Assembly: GCF_902506165.1 (NCBI RefSeq)
Contig: NZ_LR733817.1
Span: 758,152-822,151, forward strand
Length of the DNA stretch: 64,000 nt
DNA from: Bosea sp. 29B
GTDB taxonomy: Bacteria; Pseudomonadota; Alphaproteobacteria; Rhizobiales; Beijerinckiaceae
Reading direction: 5' to 3'
The notes under the pieces are model-generated. The model ran no database searches, was not told where the DNA came from, and was given only the letters and a program-made list of their open reading frames with translations. Each line of letters starts with the position of its first letter. Position 1 is the stretch's first letter. The translations under genes were made by a program, and so were the position numbers. Of the stretch, positions 8,985-17,700 are shown one piece after another.

Positions 8985-10032
8985 AAGCCGGCTCCGGCTG
9001 CATCGCCCCAGCATCGATGACGAGCCGCTCGCGCAGCAGCGGGACGACCTTGTCCGCGAAGTTCGCGAGCCCCTCCGCCATCGGGTGGAAGCGCAGCATC
9101 AGGCAATCGACGCCGATGCGCTGATAGGTCTCGATCCGTTGCGCCAGCAGCTCCGGCGTGCCGACGAGGCCGGCGCCGAGCCCGCGCGCCGCCACCGCCG
9201 CGATCCGGCTGCGCTTGCCATAGTCCAGCATCTCCTCGGCCTGGGCATGGGCATCGTCCAACGTATCGGCGCAGATCACATGCGCGCTGAGGCCGATCCC
9301 GAGCTCGCGGCCATGACCGGCGGCAAGCGCCTTCATCTCCGCGATCTCCTGCGTCATCACCGCGAGATTATCGTCGTAGAGCCGATAGTCGGGCACGTAA
9401 TCGGCGAACCAGACATCGCAGCTTTCCGCCACCAGCGCCTTGCCCTCTGGCGAGCGGCTGGCGGCATAGATCGGCGGCGGCGAGCGGCGCACCTTCAGGG
9501 GCAGGCTCGCCTTGTCGACCGTGTAATAGCGGCCGCTGAACGAGAACGCATCTTGCGTCCACAGGCCGCGCAGCACCCGGACGAACTCGCCGAGGCGCGC
9601 GGCGCGATCGGCGCTGCTCTCCAGCCAGCCGCCATTGCCGAACAGATTGAGCTCGTCCGGCCACCAGCCATTGACCAAGTTGATCGCGAAGCGCCCGCCG
9701 CTGATCCGGTCGAGCGAGGCGCCCATCTTGGCCACGGCCTGCGGCGTGACGATGCCGGGGTGAGCCGCGACCATCAACTCCATCCGCCGCGTGCGCTGCG
9801 ACAGCGCCGAGGCCATCACCCAGGATTCGAGGTCGGGCCCGAGCCAGCGCTCGGCGATCAGCGAGATCGAGAAGCCGGCCTCCTCGGCCTGCTGCAGGAT
9901 GCGCGCGGCGAACTCGAAGGAGGTATCGGCCAACCCGCCGGCGCCGGCCGTGCCGAGTTCGGCGATCGCGCGCTCCATCTCGGGTTCGGCCCGGATGGTG
10001 TGGGGCAAGGGAGCCCAGATTCCCAGTCTCAT
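8977..10032 (-). CDS. Flavin-dependent (LLM/luciferase-like) monooxygenase
   Basis: 351 aa bacterial-luciferase-like monooxygenase using reduced FMN and O2. The family layout is visible: LGIWAP at the N-terminus, ISLIAERW, SALSQRTRRMELMVAAHPG, then GRFAINLVNGWWPDELN, a segment that in the SsuD/RutA/SfnG subgroup reads INIVNGW. A C-terminal substrate-binding helix follows (GTPELLAQRIETY). Relatives oxidise alkanesulfonates, dimethyl sulfone, the uracil ring and aminopolycarboxylates. The gene is coupled by ATGA overlap to an FMN reductase, the normal partner of such two-component enzymes. No sulfonate transporter is adjacent; the nearest transporter is a tricarboxylate-type TTT system, so a non-sulfur substrate is possible. 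Confidence 0.87.
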   Translation of the reverse strand: MRLGIWAPLPHTIRAEPEMERAIAELGTAGAGGLADTSFEFAARILQQAEEAGFSISLIAERWLGPDLESWVMASALSQRTRRMELMVAAHPGIVTPQAVAKMGASLDRISGGRFAINLVNGWWPDELNLFGNGGWLESSADRAARLGEFVRVLRGLWTQDAFSFSGRYYTVDKASLPLKVRRSPPPIYAASRSPEGKALVAESCDVWFADYVPDYRLYDDNLAVMTQEIAEMKALAAGHGRELGIGLSAHVICADTLDDAHAQAEEMLDYGKRSRIAAVAARGLGAGLVGTPELLAQRIETYQRIGVDCLMLRFHPMAEGLANFADKVVPLLRERLVIDAGAMQPEPAYG

Positions 10033-10682
10033 GGCCTGCTCTCAGTTGGCACGAAGGTCGTGGCACGTTGCACGGAGGCCAGTCCGACCAGCGCCGCCGC
10101 CTGCCTTTGGGCGAAGGTGAGGACCTGCTCGCCGACGCGGACGAGATCGGCAGCGACCACCGGGTCGTGGCAGGTTCCGCCTGCGAACAGTCCGGGCGTG
10201 GTGCGGATCGTCGCGCCATAGGGCGTCGGCCAGCCGCGCAGGGCATGCGCGATCGTCCGCAGCGTCGCCAGCGTCTGGCCGGCGGCCTGCGAGCCGGCGG
10301 CGCAGGCGATCAGCCCGATAGGCACGCCGTCGAGATAGGGCCGCGCCTCCCCCGAGAGCTCTTCGGCATAGTCGAGCGCGTTCTTGATCAGGCCGGAGAC
10401 ACTGCCGTGATAGGCCGGGCTCGCGATGATCAGCCCGTCGCAATGCATCAGCGCCGAGACCAGCGCTGCAGCACCCGCATCGCGGCTCGCGACGCCCGGC
10501 TGGTAGAGCGGCAGCAGCAGGTCGCGCCCGGCGAAGATGCGGATCTCGGCTTCGTCCCCGATCGCCTCGCAGGCATGGCGCAAGGCGAGTTCGGTCGAGG
10601 ATTGCTCACGGGGCGTGCCGCCGATGCCGACGATCAGCGGCTTGACGGCGGGTGTTCCGGCGGGAGGGGACGTGGCCAGCAT
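10029..10682 (-). CDS. NAD(P)H-dependent FMN reductase (flavodoxin-like, SsuE/MsuE type)
   Basis: 217 aa from the ATG at 10682 (GGAG just upstream). The flavodoxin-like FMN reductase fold is clear: LIVGIGGTPREQSST phosphate-binding loop, then SPAYHGSVSGLIKNALDYAEEL, the hallmark FMN-contacting segment. It supplies reduced FMN to the downstream LLM monooxygenase, with which it overlaps by 4 bases. An in-frame ATG at 10778, also with a good ribosome site (GGAGG), would add a 32-residue N-terminal extension rich in basic residues; I prefer 10682 because the fold begins about 15 residues after it. First gene of its operon, divergent from the TTT transporter operon. Confidence 0.88.
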   Translation of the reverse strand: MLATSPPAGTPAVKPLIVGIGGTPREQSSTELALRHACEAIGDEAEIRIFAGRDLLLPLYQPGVASRDAGAAALVSALMHCDGLIIASPAYHGSVSGLIKNALDYAEELSGEARPYLDGVPIGLIACAAGSQAAGQTLATLRTIAHALRGWPTPYGATIRTTPGLFAGGTCHDPVVAADLVRVGEQVLTFAQRQAAALVGLASVQRATTFVPTESRP

Positions 10683-10795
10683 GGTCTCCGCTCGAACAGG
10701 ACAGATCGGCATCACGAAACCGGGTTGGCGAGCTGACGTCCAAGGCCGTTTCGTCATCGCCCCATAAGCGGATTGCATGCAGCCTCCATCAATAC

Positions 10796-10803
10796 TGTTG
10801 ACA
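10796..10803 (+). promoter_or_regulatory. Operator-like palindrome TGTTGACA, copy 3
   Basis: Read as ATAC-TGTTGACA-CTAAT. It lies 114 bases upstream of the preferred FMN reductase start and 18 bases upstream of the alternative ATG at 10778. No convincing -10 box follows it in either direction, which favours an operator rather than a -35 element. Confidence 0.45.
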
Positions 10804-10978
10804 CTAATCACTACCAGCCCGCTCAACCTCCAACGCGCAGCGTCCGTGGATCGCATTGGCTTCAGCGAGGAATGGCCGCGCGACAACGTCGGGTTGCGAC
10901 TTCTCTTGCCCGCAGTGACTTGACCGGCTGCCTTTTGAAATAAATGCCGAAATATGCGCCAGCCGGCGCAGCAAGAAG

Positions 10979-10986
10979 TGTTGACA
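10979..10986 (+). promoter_or_regulatory. Operator-like palindrome TGTTGACA, copy 4
   Basis: Read as GAAG-TGTTGACA-TTTTTTT, 95 bases upstream of the TctC start codon. Flanks resemble copy 1 (AAG before, T-rich after). Confidence 0.45.
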
Positions 10987-11080
10987 TTTTTTTGCATACA
11001 GCAAAGGCTCAGGCATCGCGCCTGGCCCGGGCACCTTGCCCGCCACGCGCCGATCAGGGCGGAACGAAGGAAGAAGACCG

Positions 11081-12064
11081 ATGAGCGGGATGGACGATGC
11101 GGGGATCGGGAGGCGCGCCCTCCTCGGCGGGTTGGCCGCGACGGCCGGGCTCGGCCTGGCGAGCCGTACAGCCTGGGCCTTTCCGACGCAGCCGATCACC
11201 TTCGTCGTGCCCTATGCCCCCGGCTCGACCGACCAGTTCGCCCGTGCCTTCGGCACCGAGATGGAGAAGATCCTCGGCAAGAACGTGCTGGTCGAGACCC
11301 GGCCCGGCGCCGGCGGCACGATCGGCGCGAACTACGTCGCCAAATCGGCCAAGCCCGACGGCCACACCTTGCTGTTCTCGACCTCGGCGCCGCTCTCGGT
11401 CGCCCCGCACCAGAACCAGCTTCCCTATGCGGTCTCGGACCTGCGGCCGGTCGCCCGCGTCGGCCTCGGCCCCAACGTGATGGGAGCGCGCATCGGCGCG
11501 CCCTTCAACGATGTGAAGAGCCTCGTCGCCTATGCCAAGGCCAATCCGGAGAAGGTCACCTTCGGCAGCGCCGGCACCGGCGGCGGCACGCATCTCTCCG
11601 GCGAGGCGTTCGCCCTAGCCGCCGACATCAAGCTGACCCATGTGCCCTTCCCCGGCGCGACGCCCGCGGTGGCGGCGACAGTCGGCGGCACCATCGACCT
11701 CGCGCTCGGCTTCGCCCAGTCGATCGTACCGCAGGCCAAGGGCGGCCGCATGGTCGCCATCGCCCAGTTCGGCAAGACGCGCGCCAAGATCCTGCCGGAT
11801 GTGCCGACCTTCGCCGAATCCGGCGTCGATCTCGCCCTCTCGCCGCTGGTCGGCATCTGGGCGCCGAAGGCCACACCCGACGCCGTGGTGCAGCAGCTCG
11901 CCGCCGCGATCGAGAAGGCCGCCATCGGCCCGGCCGTCGTCGCCTTCGCGCAGAGCACGATGACCGAGGTCGAGTTCGCCGGCCCAGACGTCTTCGGCCG
12001 CGAGATCGCCGAGGAAAGCGCAATGATGAAGCCGCTTCTCGTCAAACTCGGCCTGGCCAAGTGA
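11081..12064 (+). CDS. tctC: TctC/Bug-type tricarboxylate solute-binding protein
   Basis: 327 aa periplasmic binding protein of the Bug (TctC) family, component of a tripartite tricarboxylate transporter. The N-terminus has a twin-arginine-like signal (GRRALLGGLAATAGLGLAS, then AWAF) and the mature part opens with the family sequence PITFVVPYAPGSTDQFAR. Further Bug landmarks are RPGAGGTIGANYVA, the ligand-binding GSAGTGGGTH loop and VPTFAESG. The start at 11081 follows a GAAGGA box; the frame reaches back to 11036 but the signal peptide supports 11081. Its stop overlaps the tctB GTG start. It is followed by both membrane subunits, so this is a complete TTT system. Confidence 0.9.
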   Translation: MSGMDDAGIGRRALLGGLAATAGLGLASRTAWAFPTQPITFVVPYAPGSTDQFARAFGTEMEKILGKNVLVETRPGAGGTIGANYVAKSAKPDGHTLLFSTSAPLSVAPHQNQLPYAVSDLRPVARVGLGPNVMGARIGAPFNDVKSLVAYAKANPEKVTFGSAGTGGGTHLSGEAFALAADIKLTHVPFPGATPAVAATVGGTIDLALGFAQSIVPQAKGGRMVAIAQFGKTRAKILPDVPTFAESGVDLALSPLVGIWAPKATPDAVVQQLAAAIEKAAIGPAVVAFAQSTMTEVEFAGPDVFGREIAEESAMMKPLLVKLGLAK

Positions 12065-12546
12065 CCGGAAAGACGAACGGCCTGGCCGAGACCCTGCGAC
12101 CGCGCCTCGGCGCGGTCGTCGGCATCATCTGCGGCCTGATCGGCACCTTCGCCTCGCTGCAATTACCGCTCGGCACGAGCCGATTGCTCGGCCCCGGCGC
12201 GGTGCCGCTGCTGCTCTCCCTGGCGATGACCGGCCTGAGCCTCGCGCTGCTCCTCAAGCCGGGTGCGGACGAGACCGACGCGGATGAGGACGATGGCGGC
12301 CTGCACGGCGCGGCGATGGTCGCGCTCGTCGCGCTGATGATCGGCGCCTTCGCGCTGCTGCTGACAAGCCTCGGCTTCATCGTCGCCGGCACCGCGCTGA
12401 TGTACGGCCTCTATGCCATCGGCGAGGAGAAACTGGTCTCGGCCAAAGCCCTGGTCCGGGCCGTGCTGACCGCCCTCGCCGCCTATCTGCTCTTCGTCGT
12501 CGCGCTCTCGGTCAACATGCCGGCCGGCTCGCTCTGGGGTTACTGA
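12061..12546 (+). CDS. tctB: TctB-type small membrane subunit of the tripartite tricarboxylate transporter
   Basis: 161 aa with a GTG start at 12061 overlapping the tctC stop (GTGA). Four hydrophobic segments are visible (around residues 15-30, 40-60, 80-115 and 130-155), with an acidic stretch (ETDADEDDGG) between helices two and three, as usual for the poorly conserved TctB subunit. Position between tctC and tctA is diagnostic. It should sit in the inner membrane and help couple ion gradient to uptake. Confidence 0.85.
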   Translation: MTGKTNGLAETLRPRLGAVVGIICGLIGTFASLQLPLGTSRLLGPGAVPLLLSLAMTGLSLALLLKPGADETDADEDDGGLHGAAMVALVALMIGAFALLLTSLGFIVAGTALMYGLYAIGEEKLVSAKALVRAVLTALAAYLLFVVALSVNMPAGSLWGY

Positions 12547-14045
12547 TGGAAGGCTTGCTCGGAGGGTTCATCGTCGCCCTGAAGCCGATGAACCTGGTCT
12601 TCTGCTTCGGCGGCGCGCTGATCGGCACGCTGATCGGCGTCCTGCCCGGGCTCGGGCCGACGGCGGCGATCGCGATGCTGCTGCCGCTAACCATCGGGCT
12701 CGACCCGGTCTCGGCGATCATCATGATCGCCGGCATCTATTACGGCGCCAGCTATGGCGGCTCGACCACGGCGATCCTCGTCAAGATACCCGGCGAGGCC
12801 CAGAGCGTCGTCACCTGCCTCGACGGCTACAAGATGGCGCAGCAGGGCCGCGCCGGCAGCGCCATCGCCATCGCCGCGATCGGCTCCTTCGTCGCCGGCA
12901 CGGTCGGCGCGCTCGCCATCGGCCTGATCAGCATGCCGCTGGTCGAGTTCGCCATCCGCTTCGGGCCGGCCGAGAACCTGTCGCTGCTGCTGCTCGGCTT
13001 CATCGTCATCCTGGTCCTGGCCAAGGGCAATGTCGTCAAGTCGCTGATCATGATCGCCGCCGGCCTGCTGCTCGCCATGGTCGGGCAGGACGTCATCACC
13101 GGCCAGCCGCGCTTCACCCTCGGCATCCCCGAGCTGACCGACGGCTTCGGCGTCGTCGTCGTCGCCATGGGCATCTTCGGCCTGGGCGAGGTCTTCGAGA
13201 ACGTCGAGAAGTTCCGCACCCGCTCGATGCAGGCGGTGCCCGTCGGCAGCCTGATGCCGACCAAGGAGGACTGGAAGCGCTCGGCCATGCCGATCGCCCG
13301 CGGCTCGGTGCTCGGCTTCCTGATCGGCCTCTTGCCGGGCGGCGGAGCGACGCTCGCCTCCTTCATCTCCTATGGCGTCGAGAAGAAGTTCACGAAGCAC
13401 CCGGAGGAGTTCGGCAACGGCGCGGTCGAGGGCGTCGCCGGGCCGGAAGCCGCCAACAATGCCGGCGCGGCCGGCTCCTTCATCCCGCTGCTAGCGCTCG
13501 GCCTGCCCGGCAACCCCGTCACGGCCCTGCTGCTCGGCGCCCTGATCGTCCACAACGTCACGCCCGGCCCGCTGATGATCCAGGAGCGGCCGGAGATCTT
13601 CTGGGGCGTGATCGCCTCGATGTATGTCGGCAACGTCATGCTGGTGCTGCTCAACCTGCCGCTGATCGGCATCTGGGTGCAGCTCCTGAAGGTGCCCTAC
13701 CGCGCACTCTACGCCGCGCTGATCCTGTTCATGATCATCGGCGCCTATTCGCTCAACAACAACCCGGTCGAGGTCCTGCTCCTGCTGCTGTTCGGCGTGC
13801 TCGGCTACGGCCTGCGCAAGCTGCGCTTCGATACCGCGCCGCTGATCCTCGCCTTCGTGCTCGGCGGGCCGATCGAGTTCAACCTGCGCCAGACCATGAT
13901 GCTGGCGCGCGATCCGCTCGACTATCTGATGGGCCGGCCGATCGCTTTGACCATCCTGGCCTTCGGCCTGCTGCTGATCGTGCTGCCGATGTTCTCGAAA
14001 GTCCGCCAGAAGCTGATGGTGGCGCGGGCGGTCAATGAGCTCTGA
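12546..14045 (+). CDS. tctA: TctA large membrane subunit of the tripartite tricarboxylate transporter
   Basis: 499 aa inner-membrane protein with about 12 hydrophobic helices. The TctA family signature is read near the N-terminus: GTLIGVLPGLGPTAAIAMLLP and then YYGASYGGSTTAILVKIPGE, repeated in the second half as GLLPGGGATLASFISYGVEKK and LGLPGNPVTALLLGAL. Start overlaps the tctB stop (TGATG). With TctC and TctB it makes a secondary importer for citrate-like or other carboxylates. In this cluster it is the obvious uptake system for the substrate of the neighbouring hydratase, lyase and flavoprotein enzymes. Confidence 0.93.
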   Translation: MEGLLGGFIVALKPMNLVFCFGGALIGTLIGVLPGLGPTAAIAMLLPLTIGLDPVSAIIMIAGIYYGASYGGSTTAILVKIPGEAQSVVTCLDGYKMAQQGRAGSAIAIAAIGSFVAGTVGALAIGLISMPLVEFAIRFGPAENLSLLLLGFIVILVLAKGNVVKSLIMIAAGLLLAMVGQDVITGQPRFTLGIPELTDGFGVVVVAMGIFGLGEVFENVEKFRTRSMQAVPVGSLMPTKEDWKRSAMPIARGSVLGFLIGLLPGGGATLASFISYGVEKKFTKHPEEFGNGAVEGVAGPEAANNAGAAGSFIPLLALGLPGNPVTALLLGALIVHNVTPGPLMIQERPEIFWGVIASMYVGNVMLVLLNLPLIGIWVQLLKVPYRALYAALILFMIIGAYSLNNNPVEVLLLLLFGVLGYGLRKLRFDTAPLILAFVLGGPIEFNLRQTMMLARDPLDYLMGRPIALTILAFGLLLIVLPMFSKVRQKLMVARAVNEL

Positions 14046-14475
14046 CGCGATCCTCTCCCCTGCCCTCGCGGCCGAGCGCCATGACGGGCCACAGGCCCTC
14101 GCGCTCCGCTATCTCGCCGCAATGGAGCGGCGCGATCTCGATGCCGCCCGTGGCTTCGTCATTGCGAATGCCGAGTTCATCTTCCCCGGCGGCGCAAGGC
14201 ACAGCGATCTTTCCGCGATCGTCGCCGGCTCGTCCGGCCGCTATCGCAGCATCGCCAAGCATGTCGAGCGCTGCGACCTCTGCGAGCGAGTGGACGGGGC
14301 GGCGATCGTCTACGTCCTCGGCAGCCTCTATGGCCAATGGCCTGATGGCAGCGCCTTCTCCGGCATCCGCTTCGTCGACCGCTTCGAGATTTCCAGCGGA
14401 TTGATCCGGCGCCAGGAAGTCTGGAACGACAGCGGCGAGACACGGCTGGCCGCACAGATCCCGAGTCCCTGCTGA
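14035..14475 (+). CDS. NTF2/SnoaL-like fold protein
   Basis: 146 aa. The first helix (ALALRYLAAMERRDLDAARGFV) followed by a beta-strand pattern with FIFPGG, KHVERCDL and FVDRFEISSGLIRRQEVWND matches the cone-shaped NTF2-like/SnoaL fold (ketosteroid-isomerase type). The start lies 11 bases inside tctA, so it belongs to the TTT operon. NTF2-like proteins are isomerases, dehydratases or binding proteins; which applies here cannot be said. An uptake-operon-linked isomerase acting on the imported compound is a reasonable guess. Confidence 0.7.
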   Translation: MSSDAILSPALAAERHDGPQALALRYLAAMERRDLDAARGFVIANAEFIFPGGARHSDLSAIVAGSSGRYRSIAKHVERCDLCERVDGAAIVYVLGSLYGQWPDGSAFSGIRFVDRFEISSGLIRRQEVWNDSGETRLAAQIPSPC

Positions 14476-14519
14476 AGCCGCCTCATCCACCCGCTCCCGG
14501 CCGAATGCTGTAACCGCGT

Positions 14520-14540
14520 CTGCCTCGCGATCCGAGGCAG
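14520..14540 (+). terminator. Possible terminator hairpin after the TTT operon
   Basis: CTGCCTC pairs with GAGGCAG across a 7-base loop, 45 bases after the NTF2-like stop codon. No clear U-tract follows, so it could be an mRNA-stabilising hairpin or a rho-dependent end. Confidence 0.35.
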
Positions 14541-14633
14541 GATGATGTCGCCTGTCGGTAGATGTGGCCACCAGACAGGGCCGAGCCAAGGCGACTGCGG
14601 CAGATTTGCAACAAATTATTTTATCTAGAGATG

Positions 14634-14647
14634 TGAACGGCTGTTCA
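14634..14647 (+). promoter_or_regulatory. Inverted repeat TGAAC-N4-GTTCA upstream of autotransporter
   Basis: A perfect 5+5 inverted repeat with 4-base spacer, just downstream of an A/T-rich stretch (14606-14630, TTGCAA ... TTATCT, a weak promoter candidate). It lies about 55 bases before the autotransporter start, a fitting place for a repressor site. The spacing does not match the alphaproteobacterial LexA box (GTTC-N7-GTTC). Confidence 0.35.
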
Positions 14648-14702
14648 TTGCCTCCTGCCCTTACCCGCCTAAGCCTGTGCCGCGGTTGGGTTGGGCATTC
14701 TC

Positions 14703-17700
14703 ATGATATCGGTCACCACTCCTGCGCTCGGCGGGACATCTCGTACGCGGCTCGCCTCGCGCCTGCTCGCGGGCACGGCGCTCGTGCTGCTCCTGTCCGC
14801 CGGGCAGGCGCTCGCCAATGGCGGCCGCGGCGGCGACCGAAGCAGCGCGCAACCCGGCTCCGGCGGCGCGGGCGGCATCGACAACCCGACGGGTGCCGGT
14901 GGTGCGGGCGCCAGGGGGCAAATAGCGCCAGGAGGCAACGCGGGCGGTGGCGGCGGTGGCGCCGGCGCTATTACCGGCGGAACTGGCGGGCTCGCTGGCG
15001 ATGGCAACCCCAGCGAGGGCCGAGGCGGCGATGGCGGCGTGCATGGCGCCGTCGGCGCGGCCCTGCCGGCCGGTGCCAATACCGGCAGCAATGGCGGCGA
15101 CGGTACCTCCGGCTATTTCTACTCGGGCGGCGGCGGTGGCGCCGGCGGCTTTGGTGCCGTGGTCACGGGCGCGGGTGCGACGGGAGCGATCGCCGGCACG
15201 CTCACCGGCGGTAATGGCGGCCATGGCGGTGGTAGCTTTTATGGTTTCGGCGGCGGTGGCGGCTCCGGCGGCACCGGCCTGCTCTTCACCGATGGCAGCG
15301 CGGCCCAGACCCTGTTCATCGATGGCACGATCCAGGGCGGCAAGGGCGGAAATGGCGGCTCGTATGTGTCGGATGGTACTGGCGCCGCCGGCGCGGCCGG
15401 CGTTGGCGGCGCCGGGCTGGTCTTCACCAATGGCGGCGCGACGACGACGCTGACCGTCAACGGCACGGTCCGCGGTGGCGATGGCGGGCGCGGCGGCTCG
15501 AATTTGCCGACGTCTTTTGGTCGTACCCCTAATCCAGGCGAAGAGGCGAACGGCGTCGGCGCTGCCGGCGGCGAGGCCATCGTCGGTGCCGACCTGATCA
15601 TCACCAATAACGGCACGATCGAGGGCGGCCTCTCGGGCGACGGCACGACGCGCGCCGCGGCGCTCCACTTCACCGGCGGCAGCAACAAGCTCACCATCGG
15701 CTCCGCCTCGGCGACCATCAATGGCGGCATCGTCATCGACACCGGCACACTGACCTTCGACCAGACGATCGCCGCGACGATCAGCAGCGTCGTCAGCGGC
15801 GGCGGCAGCGTGGCCAAAGAGGGCTCGGGCACGCTGACCTTGACCGGCGAAAACACCTATACCGGCGGGACGACACTTTCCGCAGGCAAGCTCTCAGTCT
15901 CGCAGGATACCAATCTCGGCGACGTATCGGGTGGGCTCACCTTCAACGGCGGCGCCTTGCAGGTGACGGCGAGCTTCTCGACGGCGCGGGCGGTCACGCT
16001 CAACGCCAACGGCACGGTCGAAGTGACCGCCGACCAGACTTTCACCATGGATGGCGCGATCACTGGCACCGGTGGCATCGCCAAGACGGGGACCGGCACG
16101 CTGGTCCTGACCGGCACGAATTTCTACACCGGCGGGACGACGATCTCGGCTGGCACGCTCTCGATCTCGTCCGATGCCAATCTCGGCAATGCCGGCACCG
16201 GCATCACGCTTTCCAACACCACGATCGTCGGCGGGGCCGGCACCGGTGCTGACGCTGTCCTGCGCACCATGTCGACCTTCTCCAGCGGTCGGAGCATCGC
16301 CTTCACCACCGGCGGTGGGCGGATCGAGACCGATGCGGGCACGACGCTGACGCTCACCGGTTCGATCACCACCAGCGGCAGCGCCAGCTTCATCAAGCAG
16401 GGCGCCGGCACGCTGGTTCTGACCGGCAACAGCTCGGGAGGCTATAATGGCCGGACCTGGGTCAACGAGGGCACGCTGCGGATCGAGGGCGGCGGCAAGC
16501 TCGGCAACGTTGGCACCAGCGGACAGGCCTATATCAGCAACGGCGCCACCGCGATCGTCACCGGCACGGGCTCGAGCTGGGAGACCTTCGGCCAGATGCG
16601 GGTCGGCGAGATCGGCTCGGGCACATTGCTGATCGAGAATGGCGGCTCGGTGAGGACCGGCAGCGGCTCCGGCACTGTCGGCATCGTCGGCGTCGACGGC
16701 GACAGCTCGGTGACGATCACCGGGGCGGGCTCGCAATGGGTCGGCAGCGGAACGCACCTCTATGTCGGCCATGCCAATGCCGGCACCTTGACACTGTCCG
16801 AGGGCGGAACGCTGCAGCTGACCGTGGGCGGCATCGAGAGCGGCGGCAGCAACACCACGCTCGATCTCGGCCTCGTCGGCGGCAGCGCCGGCGGCACAGT
16901 CAATATCGGCGCAGCCGAGGGCAGCACCGCCACGGCGGCAGGCAACCTCATCGTCAGCACCGTTGCGCTGAACACCAGCGCCAGCAAGCTGGTCTTCAAC
17001 CACACCGAGGCCAGCTACAGCTTCTCGCCGTCGATCACCGGTACCGGCTCGGTGCGCCAGCTCGCGGGAACGACGATCCTGAAGAGCGCCAGCAGCTATT
17101 CGGGCGCGACGACGGTCTCGGGGGGAACGCTGCGGGCGGGCGTCGCCGGCGCGTTCTCGCAGAACTCGGCCTTCACGGTGGCATCAGGCGCGACGCTCGA
17201 TCTCGCCAGTCTCAACCAGACGATCGCCTCGCTCGCCGGCGCCGGCATGGTCACGCTCGGCTCGGGCACGCTGACGGCGGGCTCGGACAACAGCTCGACC
17301 ACCTTCTCCGGCACGATCACCGGCACGGGCGGGGTCACCAAGACCGGCACGGGCACGCTGACGCTGACCGGCACGAACACCTACACGGGTTCGACCAAGG
17401 TCTCGTCCGGCAAGCTGGTCGTCAACGGCTCGCTGGCGAGCACGGTGGTGCTCGATGGCGGCACGCTCGGCGGCTCGGGCACGATCGCCGGCGTGAGCGT
17501 CGGCAACGGCGCGACTGTTGCGCCCGGCAATTCGATCGGGACGTTGACGGTGTCGGGCAATGTCTCGTTCGCCTCGGGCTCGACCTATCAGGTCGAGGTC
17601 AATGCCGCCGGGCAGGGCGACAGGATCGTGGCCTCCGGCTCGGCGACGATCTCGGGCGGCACGGTGCAAGTGCTGGCCGAGAACGGCAACTACGCGGCGA

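Larger units (their letters stand above)
10683..11080. promoter_or_regulatory. Divergent promoter region between FMN reductase and TctC
   Basis: About 400 bases without a convincing gene. It contains two TGTTGACA palindromes (10796-10803 and 10979-10986), an A/T-rich part near 10935-11000, and a possible Shine-Dalgarno sequence (GGAAG) just before the TctC start. The layout matches the divergent region at 4041-4269, which also has two copies of the palindrome. Confidence 0.55.

Noticed and set aside
8977..10682. Alkanesulfonate (SsuDE) or nitrilotriacetate (NtaAB) monooxygenase naming
   Set aside because: Family is clear but subgroup motifs do not settle it and no Ssu transporter or NTA gene is adjacent.
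14820..15600. Repetitive GGCGGC-type DNA as a tandem repeat or CRISPR-like array
   Set aside because: Repeats are irregular, in frame and encode the Gly-rich passenger; no constant repeat with unique spacers.
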